A DNA stretch of 25,484 nucleotides, from NCBI GenBank assembly GCA_023386795.1, contig JAEWJB010000023.1, positions 1 to 25,484 of the forward strand, read 5' to 3'. Below are positions 1-6,917 of the stretch, piece by piece. The notes beneath the pieces are model-generated. The model had not been told where the DNA came from. It did no database searches and saw nothing but the letters and a program-made list of their open reading frames with translations. Source of the stretch: Pseudomonadota bacterium (lineage in GTDB: Bacteria; Pseudomonadota; Gammaproteobacteria; Xanthomonadales; Xanthomonadaceae). The position numbers and the translations under genes were made by a program. Every line of letters starts with the position of its first letter. The first letter of the stretch is position 1.

Positions 1-1875
1 ACGGCGCGTAGTTGCCATGCCAGGCGGCGGCGGCGGCGGTGGCGGTGGCGGCGGTGGAGGCACCGTGGGCGGCACGGTCGGTGGCGGCGGGGGCGGTGGC
101 GATACCGGCGGGGGCGGACGCGGGGGCGGCACTGTCGGCGGAACGGTCGGCGGAACGGTCGGCGGAACCGTGGGAGGAACAGTCGGTGGGACCGTCGGCG
201 GCACCGTCGGCGGGACAGTGGGGGGAACCGTCGGCGGGACGGTCGGTGGCACGGTAGGCGGAACGGTGGGCGGCACCGTCGGCACGGTGTTGCGCAGGAA
301 CCAACTGTCGGCGGAGCTCTCGCCGCCGCGGTACAGCAGATATTCGTAGGGGCCATAGACCACGCGGTCGGCCAGGCTGAAGGCGCTCGTGGTGGTGGTC
401 GCGCCATTGGCCGTCTGCACCACCAGGATGCCATCGCCAGTCGTCAGCCCGCCGGTACCGCCCACGTTGGTCACGCCGATGCGCGTGGCGCCGCTGGCGC
501 TGCCGCCATCGATCACCAGCTTGTCCGAAGGCGGCTGGCCCTCGCCGAGTTCGGTTTGCAGCTTCAACAGGCCGTCGCGCCCAACGTAATCGCCGACGAT
601 GGTCAGGCTGTCGTTGACCGAGTTGCCGCCATTGGTCAGGTCCAGCGTGCCGGCGCTGGACACCAGCACTTGATTGCCCGCGACCGCCGGCCGGATCGAA
701 AACGCGCCGTTGCCGGCGAACAGGACGCTGGTGGCATCCAGTGCCAACGTGCCAGCCCCGGTGCCGCTATCGCCGAGCACCAGGTCCGGCCCCATCGTCA
801 GCTGCGAATTGAGCCGCAGGTCGATGAGTTCCCAGTTGAGCAGCCGGTCGGGCCGCGTGCCCTGCGTGTCGAACCAGTACAGCACGTCGTTGCCGGGCCC
901 GCCGTCGATGGGAATCGCGCGCAGCTGGGTATCGGTGAGATTGTTGAAATCAGCGCGATCGTCCTGCGTGCCCATGTCGATGGCGTTGACCAGACCGCCG
1001 CGCCAGGTCAGGTAGTCGTTGCCGGCCTCGGCGAGGATCGACGCGTTGATCTGGCCATCGGCCAGAGAAAACCAGTCGTTGCCGTTGCCCTGGTGGATGT
1101 CGCGGTTCACCTGCCCGCCGCTCATGTAGAACGAATCGTCGCCGTCGCCCTGCAGCACGTCGCTGTTGATCGTACCGCCCACCAGGTTGTTGATGAAGTC
1201 GTTGCCCGAGCCGGTGGTGATCGAACCGTTCTGGATGCGTCCGCCGTTGGTGATCTGCGTCTGCCCGGTGCCCACCACGACGATACCGCCGTTCATCGTC
1301 GCCTCGCTGCCGTTGCTCGACAGGTTCTGCAGCACGGTGATGCCGGTGCCATTGACCTGCACGGTCGGGTTGAGCGTGCCGTAGTTGTATATCGTGTTGT
1401 TGCCGTCGCCTTCCAGCACGATGGGCCCGTTGAAGCGCCCGCCGACAAGGTAGTTGAGCAGGAAGTGGTTGCCACCGCCGGAAATGGTGAACGTGCCGTT
1501 GATGTTGCCGTTGTTGAGGAACACCCCGTTGGGCACGTTCACCATCGACACCGACTGCAGGTTGCCGCCGGTGACGGATGCACTGCCGTTGCTGATGCTC
1601 AGCACGCCGACATTGGACACCTCCAGCGGCCCGTTGAAACTGGTGTTCTGCTCGATGGTGATGCGTAGCTCGCTGTCGCCATCGGCGCTGTAGGCATTGA
1701 CCACGTTGCTGCAGGTGACGTTGCCGGCGCCATCGTCGAGGCAGTCGGCCCACGCGGCCGTGGCCGGCAAGGCCAGCCACAACGCCAGGGTGAGCTGATG
1801 GCGACGGATTCGGAAAACCGTACTTGCGCGCGAATGCCGGCGAGCAGGCAAAGCCGCGGAATGAAGATGACGCAT
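1..1875 (-). CDS. Autotransporter (type Va) N-terminal and passenger part, 3' end cut by window
   Basis: An open frame of 625 codons runs from ATG at 1875 off the left edge with no stop. A GGGAAG ribosome site sits about 7 nt before the ATG. The protein begins with an extended N-region (about 25 residues, Arg/His-rich), then a hydrophobic stretch LTLALWLALPATAAWA that looks like a Sec signal peptide with cleavage after AWA. The passenger is rich in Asn, Gly, Ser and Thr and contains 20-residue repeats (residues about 185-300) with GxGND/GDGDD and GGxxN motifs, as expected of a beta-helix. It ends in a Pro-rich linker of repeated VPPT followed by 13 consecutive Pro. Proteins of this build secrete the passenger through a C-terminal 12-strand barrel, which here must lie left of the window. 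The passenger's role (adhesin, enzyme) cannot be told. Long plus-strand open frames across it are antisense shadows. Confidence 0.85.
   Translation of the reverse strand, partial: MRHLHSAALPARRHSRASTVFRIRRHQLTLALWLALPATAAWADCLDDGAGNVTCSNVVNAYSADGDSELRITIEQNTSFNGPLEVSNVGVLSISNGSASVTGGNLQSVSMVNVPNGVFLNNGNINGTFTISGGGNHFLLNYLVGGRFNGPIVLEGDGNNTIYNYGTLNPTVQVNGTGITVLQNLSSNGSEATMNGGIVVVGTGQTQITNGGRIQNGSITTGSGNDFINNLVGGTINSDVLQGDGDDSFYMSGGQVNRDIHQGNGNDWFSLADGQINASILAEAGNDYLTWRGGLVNAIDMGTQDDRADFNNLTDTQLRAIPIDGGPGNDVLYWFDTQGTRPDRLLNWELIDLRLNSQLTMGPDLVLGDSGTGAGTLALDATSVLFAGNGAFSIRPAVAGNQVLVSSAGTLDLTNGGNSVNDSLTIVGDYVGRDGLLKLQTELGEGQPPSDKLVIDGGSASGATRIGVTNVGGTGGLTTGDGILVVQTANGATTTTSAFSLADRVVYGPYEYLLYRGGESSADSWFLRNTVPTVPPTVPPTVPPTVPPTVPPTVPPTVPPTVPPTVPPTVPPTVPPTVPPTVPPPRPPPPVSPPPPPPPTVPPTVPPPPPPPPPPPPPGMATTRR
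61..290 (-). repeat. 12-bp tandem repeat encoding the VPPT linker
   Basis: On the plus strand twelve near-perfect units of the form ACNGTNGGNGGN fill 131-274, continuing imperfectly to about 289; a few more units appear at 61-85. Read on the minus strand each unit is Val-Pro-Pro-Thr. Differences between units fall at third codon positions, so the peptide is kept while the DNA drifts. Because the unit is a multiple of three, copy-number change would alter linker length without shifting the frame. Confidence 0.9.
960..1320 (-). repeat. 20-residue (60-bp) passenger repeats
   Basis: Translated on the minus strand, successive 60-bp blocks give peptides of the same pattern, for example NDWFSLADGQINASILAEAG and DDSFYMSGGQVNRDIHQGNG, with conserved G-x-G-N/D-D, an aromatic or hydrophobic pair, then GG/DG-x-I/V-N. 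About six blocks align in register between 960 and 1320. The DNA is diverged, so these are old repeats. The pattern fits rungs of a parallel beta-helix. Confidence 0.7.
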
Positions 1876-2084
1876 GTCAGCGCTTCCCGTTGCTGTCGAC
1901 CGCGCTTCCTGGCGCGGCCGCTGGCCCCTGTATCCCTGGGTGCAGGCGACTGCCCGTCGCTGTTGCCGCCACCCGGGCCGGACGCTAGCAACGGCCTCGT
2001 GAAACCCGGGTTCACGCCGGATTGAATGCGCGCCCGCCTCCTCGTCGCGCGCGAAGCGGGCTGGCGGCTGCCCCGCCCAGCGGC

Positions 2085-2090
2085 TACAAT
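2085..2090 (+). promoter_or_regulatory. Putative -10 box (TACAAT) upstream of ffs
   Basis: TACAAT matches the sigma-70 -10 consensus at 5 of 6 positions; the -35 region (around 2062-2067, TGGCGG) is weak. Expected transcription start is near 2096, about 92 nt before the 4.5S RNA body. It could drive ffs with a long leader or a separate small transcript covering the two hairpins at 2119-2179. Confidence 0.45.
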
Positions 2091-2118
2091 GCCGGCATCG
2101 GTCGCCGCCTGCGGTTGC

Positions 2119-2179
2119 GAGTCGTACAGACGACTCCCGCCCGGCCGACCTCACCAAGCCGCGCCCCCAGGCGCGGCTT
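2119..2179 (+). other. Two hairpins between promoter and ffs
   Basis: The first hairpin is GAGTCGT-ACAG-ACGACTC (7 bp, about 2119-2136). The second is AAGCCGCGCC-CCCA-GGCGCGGCTT (perfect 10-bp stem, 2156-2179). The second is followed by CGTCTCT, so it has no proper U tract and would be a weak terminator at best. They may belong to a processed ffs leader or to a small RNA of its own. Confidence 0.5.
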
Positions 2180-2187
2180 CGTCTCTA

Positions 2188-2303
2188 TGGTGGCCCCGTC
2201 GGCCCCTCGCGACGCTAGGTCGAAAATCCCGCCAGGGCCGGAAGGCAGCAACGGTATCGATCGACGCGGGCGCCGAGGTCAGCCGGCGGGGCCATCGCCT
2301 TTT
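2188..2303 (+). ncRNA. ffs: Signal recognition particle RNA (4.5S RNA)
   Basis: The apical SRP signature is present: GGGCCGGAAGGCAGCAACGG with the GGAA tetraloop and the asymmetric AGCA internal loop that bind the Ffh M domain. The ends pair over about 14 bp (2189-2203 with 2282-2296, including G-U pairs), giving the expected single long hairpin of about 110 nt. The closing stem is followed by CGCCTTTT, which probably serves as the terminator. 4.5S RNA with Ffh targets inner-membrane proteins co-translationally to FtsY and SecYEG. Exact ends are estimated from the pairing. Confidence 0.93.
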
Positions 2304-2334
2304 CGGAACTGCGAGGCGTCCCCGCCAGTGCGCT

Positions 2335-3792
2335 TCAGGGCGCTGACACGTCCAAGCATCCCCTCCGCTTGCCTTGCAGGGCGGTATAGCGCTTCCAGTA
2401 CGCTTCGGGGTCTACGTCCGGGTGCATGACGACCACGTTCTGCGGATCGATCCGCCCACGCACCGGGGACAGGGGTGCGAGGTCGCATGCCAGCGCATCG
2501 GCGCGCCGCCACGGCTCGGAGGCAGCGGCCATCTGACCCGATATCCGCCAGTTGTAACCAAACGTGATGAAGGCGGCGGCAGCTACGCCCAGCGCGGTGA
2601 CGCGCGCCAGCATGTTCGGCGAGATCCGCCCCCAAACCGCCCGCGCTGCCATGCCCAAGGCCAGCACGCATGCGAGCACGATCCAGAGATAAGCAACGCG
2701 GCTATCGAGAAACCCGCAGACCCGGTGATCCACACACCAGTTCTGCTGCTTGAGGGTACTAGTGACCGGCATCACTACGAAGATCGCCAGCAGCAAGGCA
2801 AACGCGACATCGGTGACACCGGGCTTACGACCATCGGCTTGCCACCTGGTGCCTCGCGCCGCCAGTCCTGCCGCACACGCAAAGAGCAGACCGACGATCC
2901 ACCCGGCCAGCGGAAGGCGTAGCGCGCTGCTATCCAGGCGCACCAACATGGTACCGGCAAGCATGTGGCCGAACGTGGTTCGCGCCCATCGGGACAGATG
3001 CGTGACGCCATCGGGCACGTTACCGTCGTAATGGGAAGGGTGTAGCCACCGGTAGGCGAGATATACGAACAGCGCCAGCATCAACGCCACAATGCAGTCA
3101 CCGTGGCGTTGCCACATCTGCCGCCACGCCACGCCCTTTCCCCCGAGCCACGCGAGACCGCGCAAGCTCAGCCACATCTCCATGGCCACCAGCGAAGAGC
3201 CGAAGACAAGTGCGTATTCGTTGAACAACAGCCCGAGAAAAAACAAGCCGCGCGCGAGCCAGCGGGAAAGGCCATGGTCGGCGGGCGAGGCCCGCGCAGC
3301 GAGGTGCAGTGACCACACCCGCGCGCACAGCAACAGCAGGAACGGCACGGTGTTCTGCAACGGATAGGCGTTGGGCGGCATGTGCTCGAACGTGAGCGGA
3401 TGGACGGCCACCAACACGACGGCGAGGAAGAAGCCGGTGTTTCGCCCGAACCAGAAGGCGGCCCAGCGCGAGAACATCCCCATCACCAGAAAATGCAGCG
3501 CGATGAATCCCGCCTGGGCCCAAGGCTGGGCAGACCAGAACGCAGCGAAGGCATTGATCGGCGCCAGCACGTACATGCCGATGCGGCCGTGTTCGTGCGC
3601 AACCCCGACACCTTGCGCCCAGGTCGCCTTCCACCCTTCCAGGTAGAGCATCGTCGTGCCCGCGTCATCCGCTGATTGGCGGATACCGGGAAGAAAAAGC
3701 GCGACTTGAACCATCACGAGAAACAGCAAAAGACCCCATGCAAGCGCATGTCTGTTCGATCCCCCGGACATACGCCCAGTCACTTCCCGCAT
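2335..3792 (-). CDS. Polytopic membrane protein, GT-C glycosyltransferase-like (unassigned)
   Basis: The product is 485 residues with about ten hydrophobic segments. After the first membrane helix comes a loop with SADDAGT and then HEHGRIG; an acidic pair in the first extracytoplasmic loop followed by a GR-containing motif is typical of GT-C fold glycosyltransferases acting on polyprenyl-linked sugars, including O-antigen glucosyltransferases. The C-terminal 60 residues are soluble. I chose ATG at 3792 because GGGAGGA lies just upstream (spacing 4-5 nt); a GTG at 3804 is the alternative. It stands alone, converging on ffs with about 31 bp between, and about 175 bp from moaE. Base composition looks somewhat lower in G+C than its neighbours, which would fit acquisition. 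The family assignment is inference; it could be another multi-pass envelope protein. Confidence 0.6.
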   Translation of the reverse strand: MREVTGRMSGGSNRHALAWGLLLFLVMVQVALFLPGIRQSADDAGTTMLYLEGWKATWAQGVGVAHEHGRIGMYVLAPINAFAAFWSAQPWAQAGFIALHFLVMGMFSRWAAFWFGRNTGFFLAVVLVAVHPLTFEHMPPNAYPLQNTVPFLLLLCARVWSLHLAARASPADHGLSRWLARGLFFLGLLFNEYALVFGSSLVAMEMWLSLRGLAWLGGKGVAWRQMWQRHGDCIVALMLALFVYLAYRWLHPSHYDGNVPDGVTHLSRWARTTFGHMLAGTMLVRLDSSALRLPLAGWIVGLLFACAAGLAARGTRWQADGRKPGVTDVAFALLLAIFVVMPVTSTLKQQNWCVDHRVCGFLDSRVAYLWIVLACVLALGMAARAVWGRISPNMLARVTALGVAAAAFITFGYNWRISGQMAAASEPWRRADALACDLAPLSPVRGRIDPQNVVVMHPDVDPEAYWKRYTALQGKRRGCLDVSAP

Positions 3793-3958
3793 GGGTCCTC
3801 CCACTGTCTGTTCATAGAAATTCCAGTCCCCCGAGGGCGCAACGCGCGCGCCGCTTCACCCCGCCTGGCGGGATACGCGAGGCGTCATGGCGCCTGGCCT
3901 TTGATCTTCTGGCCGGCCGCTGAGTTCTTTCGAGGGAGCGGGAGCCACGACAGAACAG

Positions 3959-3977
3959 TTCCCGCTGCTAGCGGGAA
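3959..3977 (-). terminator. Hairpin over the moaE stop codon
   Basis: TTCCCGCT-GCT-AGCGGGAA is a perfect 8-bp stem overlapping the moaE stop at 3968. There is no clear U tract after it on the minus strand, so termination here would be weak or would need Rho. Confidence 0.35.
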
Positions 3978-4390
3978 AGAGGATGCAACCACCCCGCGTC
4001 CCCCGCCACGTATCGTTCGTGCTTCCAGATGGGCACCCGCGCCTTGATCTCGTCGATCACGTACCGGCAAGCCGCGAACGCCGCATCGCGATGCGCCGCG
4101 GTCACGCCCACCCACACCGCCAGATCGCCGATCGCCAGTTCACCCACGCGGTGCGCGCATCGCACCTCGATCACATCGAACCGCGCCTTCGCTTCGGCGA
4201 GCACCTGCGCGCCCTCGGCCTCGGCCAGCGCGGCGTACGCCTCGTAGAACAACCCCGCCACCGCGCGTCCCTCGTGATGGTCACGCACCCAGCCTTCGAA
4301 GCTGGCATAAGCCCCTGCCCGCGCATGCGCCAGCGGCGCGCGCAGCACCTCGATATCGAATGGCACCTCGTGCAGCGAGAAACCTGCCAT
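3968..4390 (-). CDS. moaE: Molybdopterin synthase catalytic (large) subunit
   Basis: The 140-residue product carries the MoaE signatures: FEGWVRDHHEGR near the N terminus, HRVGELAIGD in the middle, AHRDAAF, and DEIKARVPIWKHE near the C terminus. The His-Arg and Lys residues of the last two match those that bind the MoaD tail and cyclic pyranopterin monophosphate in E. coli MoaE. With MoaD it inserts two sulfurs into cPMP to make molybdopterin in the cytoplasm. It starts at ATG 4390, 4 nt after the moaD stop, so it is translated in series with moaD. Length is close to the family norm (about 150). It is the last gene of the operon. Confidence 0.94.
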   Translation of the reverse strand: MAGFSLHEVPFDIEVLRAPLAHARAGAYASFEGWVRDHHEGRAVAGLFYEAYAALAEAEGAQVLAEAKARFDVIEVRCAHRVGELAIGDLAVWVGVTAAHRDAAFAACRYVIDEIKARVPIWKHERYVAGDAGWLHPLSR

Positions 4391-4394
4391 GCGC

Positions 4395-4640
4395 TCAGCC
4401 CCCCGACACCGGCGGAATGAACACCACTTCGCTGCCCGCACGCAGCGGTGCGGACCACTCGGCGAATGCGCCATTCACCGCCACGCGCAACTGCGCCCGC
4501 GGCCATTCCAATCCGTGCCGCACGGACAACTCCTCGTACAGCCCGGCCAGATCGACCGCCGCACTCTCGCACAGTTCCTCGCCCCGCCCGGCCCGCTCGC
4601 GCAGGCTGGCGAAATAAAGCACTTTCACGGCCACGCTCAC
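4395..4640 (-). CDS. moaD: Molybdopterin synthase sulfur carrier (small) subunit
   Basis: The 81-residue product has the ubiquitin-like MoaD pattern: VKVLYFASLRERAG at the start, VAVNGAFAEW in the middle, and the diagnostic C-terminal PPVSGG. The terminal Gly-Gly is adenylated by MoeB and thiocarboxylated before passing sulfur to MoaE. The likely start is GTG at 4640, which overlaps the moaC stop (GTGA); no ATG in a sensible place exists, and translational coupling explains the weak start. Confidence 0.92.
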   Translation of the reverse strand: MSVAVKVLYFASLRERAGRGEELCESAAVDLAGLYEELSVRHGLEWPRAQLRVAVNGAFAEWSAPLRAGSEVVFIPPVSGG

Positions 4641-5137
4641 GGCGCACGCCCCACGTCGCGACGTCCGCCGCGCTTGCCCAGCAGCTTCGTCGGCCCGATC
4701 ACCATCGCATGTGACAAGGCCTTGCACATGTCGTAGACCGTCAAGGCTGCCACGCTTGCACCCGTCAACGCCTCCATTTCCACGCCGGTGCGGTGCGTGC
4801 TGCGCACGGTGCATTCGATGCGCAGCGCCTGCTCGCCCGCCCATTCGATGACGATCCGGCATCCGTCGATCGGCAACGGATGACAGAACGGAATCAGCTC
4901 ATGCGTGCGCTTCACCGCCATGGTGCCAGCGATCACCGCGGTATCCATGATGCCGCCCTTGGCGCTGCGCAGCGCATCGGCCCGCAGCTGCCGCGCCACC
5001 TCGGCCGGAAAGCGCACGCGCGACTCAGCCACCGCGCTGCGCGAGGTCACCACCTTGTCGGTGACGTCCACCATCGCCGGCTGGCCGGCCGCATCCAGAT
5101 GCGTGAGCGAGCGCCGCCCCTTGTTCGATACCGCCAC
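4637..5137 (-). CDS. moaC: Cyclic pyranopterin monophosphate synthase
   Basis: The 166-residue product has the MoaC motifs AVAESRVRFP, GTMAVKRTHELIPFCHPLPIDG, THRTGVEMEALTG and YDMCKA. The Asp and Lys of the YDMCKA motif match the catalytic pair of E. coli MoaC. It converts the MoaA product into cPMP, the second half of the first step of molybdenum cofactor synthesis. The start is GTG at 5137, one base after the moaA stop, with GGGAGG 5-6 nt upstream; this Shine-Dalgarno lies inside the moaA end. Length fits the family (about 160). Confidence 0.94.
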   Translation of the reverse strand: MAVSNKGRRSLTHLDAAGQPAMVDVTDKVVTSRSAVAESRVRFPAEVARQLRADALRSAKGGIMDTAVIAGTMAVKRTHELIPFCHPLPIDGCRIVIEWAGEQALRIECTVRSTHRTGVEMEALTGASVAALTVYDMCKALSHAMVIGPTKLLGKRGGRRDVGRAP

Positions 5138-5138
5138 C

Positions 5139-6164
5139 TCAGCCTCCCACCAGGAACATCTCCACGTGCCGACGACCGGCACGCGGGCTGCCACGCAATT
5201 CGCTGTAGCGATCCTCGCGCGCCTGCCAGATGTCGGCGATCGCCTCGGCCAACGCCTCCTCGCCATGCGCCAGCGCCGGACGCAGATCACGCCCCTGCCC
5301 GGCGAACAGGCACGTATACAACTGGCCATCGGCCGATACCCGCGCGCGATGGCAATCCCCGCAGAATGGCGCGGTAATCGAACTGACGAAACCGATCTCG
5401 CCAGCCCCGTCCACGAAGGCATGCCGCTCGGCCACCTCGCCACGATACTGCGCATCCAGCGCGCGCAGCGGCCAGCGCGCATGGATGCGCGCGTGCAACT
5501 CGGCCGATGGCACCACGCCACCGGCCTGCCAGCCATTGCAGGTGCCCACGTCCATGTACTCGATGAAACGCAGCACGTGGCCGCTGCCGCGGAAGTGCTC
5601 GACCAGCGGCAGCACCTGGTCTTCGTTGAGGCCACGCTGGATCACGCTGTTGAGCTTGACCGGCAAACCGACGGCGGCGGCCGCATCGATGCCGGCCAGC
5701 ACGTCCGCGATGCGTCCGCGCTCGCCGGACAGGCGCGCGAACAGCGCCGGGTCCAGCGCATCCAGGCTCACCGTCACCCGGCCCAGCCCCGCTTCGCGCA
5801 ATGCCTTCGCATGCCGGGCGAGCAGCGCGCCGTTGGTCGTCATCGCCACGTCCTCGATACCTTCGATCGCCACCAGCCGCGCCACCAGCGCGGGCAGCTC
5901 GCGACGCAGCAGCGGTTCTCCGCCGGTCAGGCGCAGCTTGCTCACCCCTTGCCGGGCGAACGCCCGTACCAGGGTTTCGATCTGCGCGAAGTCCAGGCGG
6001 CCGGCGCTGTCCAGGCCGTGGTCGTCGGCGATGCGGTCGGCCGGCATGCAGTAGCCGCAGCGGAAGTTGCAGGCTTCGATGACCGACAGCCGCAGGTCGC
6101 GCAGGGGACGCTGCCGACGGTCCCGCAATGGCGGCAGTTCCGCCTGCTGCGGCCGGGCGTTCAT
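5139..6164 (-). CDS. moaA: GTP 3',8-cyclase (radical SAM)
   Basis: The 341-residue product has the radical-SAM cluster motif CNFRCGYC (CxxxCxxC) near residue 33, LTGGEPLLR for SAM binding, and the C-terminal second 4Fe-4S cluster motif CGDCHRARVS followed by LYTC. It ends in GG, as MoaA proteins do, because the C-terminal tail inserts into the active site. The enzyme starts molybdenum cofactor synthesis from GTP. Its ATG overlaps the stop of the upstream hydrolase gene by ATGA, so translation is coupled. It is followed directly by moaC, moaD and moaE. Confidence 0.95.
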   Translation of the reverse strand: MNARPQQAELPPLRDRRQRPLRDLRLSVIEACNFRCGYCMPADRIADDHGLDSAGRLDFAQIETLVRAFARQGVSKLRLTGGEPLLRRELPALVARLVAIEGIEDVAMTTNGALLARHAKALREAGLGRVTVSLDALDPALFARLSGERGRIADVLAGIDAAAAVGLPVKLNSVIQRGLNEDQVLPLVEHFRGSGHVLRFIEYMDVGTCNGWQAGGVVPSAELHARIHARWPLRALDAQYRGEVAERHAFVDGAGEIGFVSSITAPFCGDCHRARVSADGQLYTCLFAGQGRDLRPALAHGEEALAEAIADIWQAREDRYSELRGSPRAGRRHVEMFLVGG

Positions 6165-6916
6165 GCCACCTGCCGGCGCTCGGCGCTGGGTTCGGCCAAC
6201 GCCACCGTTTCGCCCGGATGCGCGACACGATGCCCGCGCGCGCGCAGGGCTTGGGCATCGGCATGGCTGGCGTAGTGGTAGAGCATCATGCGTTGGCGCA
6301 GCGCGGCGGGATATTCCCGCTCCAGGTCATCCACGCCAGTATGCGACGGGTTGCCGTGAAGGCCACAGTCATGCGCGATGAGTTCGGCCTCGTTGGCGTA
6401 CCGGGCCAGCACTTCGGGAATCGGGCGGGTGTCGCCCGTCCACGCCAGCGCACCCTTCAGGCGCAGGCCATAGGCCGTCTCCGGCCAGTGGTGGCGGGCC
6501 GGGAACACCTCCAGGCGCACGTCGTCGTGCCAGAACGCATCGCCCACCGGGATCAGCTGGAAGGCATCCCAGAAGTTCGCCCCGCCCTCGGCCAGCACGT
6601 TCGGGTAGTCGCCCACCCGGCGGTGCAGCAGCGGCACCACGGTGGCGGGTACGTACAGCCGGGTCTGCCCGCGCCGCTCGGAGAAATAGCTGTCCACGAA
6701 CAGGCGCTCGAAGCCGGCGACGTGGTCCAGGTGGACGTGGGTGATGAAGATCGCGCGCGGCAGGTGGCTGTATTCGGCCTGGAAGGCGGTCAGGCCTTCG
6801 GCGCCGCAGTCGATGGTCAGCCACGGCGCGCCGTCGCGCTCGATCGTGGACATCGGCGAACCGAGCTCCACCGCCGAGGCGTTGCCCACCCCCTGGAAAC
6901 GCAGCGACCAGGCCAT
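6161..6916 (-). CDS. Metallo-beta-lactamase-fold hydrolase (RNase Z/PhnP-like)
   Basis: The 251-residue product has the metal-binding motif THVHLDHVAGF (HxHxDH), a later GDTRP with the bridging Asp, and HYASHAD near the C terminus, in the order found in the RNase Z / phosphodiesterase branch of the metallo-beta-lactamase superfamily. The substrate is unknown. I start at ATG 6916 (MAWSLRF), one base after the kdkA stop; the upstream in-frame extension reads through the end of kdkA and has no family character. Its stop overlaps moaA. Its position between a KDO kinase and moaA suggests co-transcription, not necessarily a shared pathway. Confidence 0.85.
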   Translation of the reverse strand: MAWSLRFQGVGNASAVELGSPMSTIERDGAPWLTIDCGAEGLTAFQAEYSHLPRAIFITHVHLDHVAGFERLFVDSYFSERRGQTRLYVPATVVPLLHRRVGDYPNVLAEGGANFWDAFQLIPVGDAFWHDDVRLEVFPARHHWPETAYGLRLKGALAWTGDTRPIPEVLARYANEAELIAHDCGLHGNPSHTGVDDLEREYPAALRQRMMLYHYASHADAQALRARGHRVAHPGETVALAEPSAERRQVA

Positions 6917-6917
6917 C

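Noticed and set aside
556..1668. A 370-codon plus-strand open frame across the autotransporter
   Set aside because: Its translation is low-complexity His/Val/Ala/Gln with no motif, whereas the minus strand gives a signal peptide, regular repeats and a VPPT linker. It is an antisense shadow typical of GC-rich coding DNA.
4391..4474. Longer N terminus for MoaE
   Set aside because: The extension reads through the end of moaD in another frame and lacks family similarity; ATG 4390 begins the normal MoaE start.
4905..6275. A 456-codon plus-strand open frame opposite moaA/moaC
   Set aside because: The minus strand has complete radical-SAM and MoaC motifs; this frame has none.
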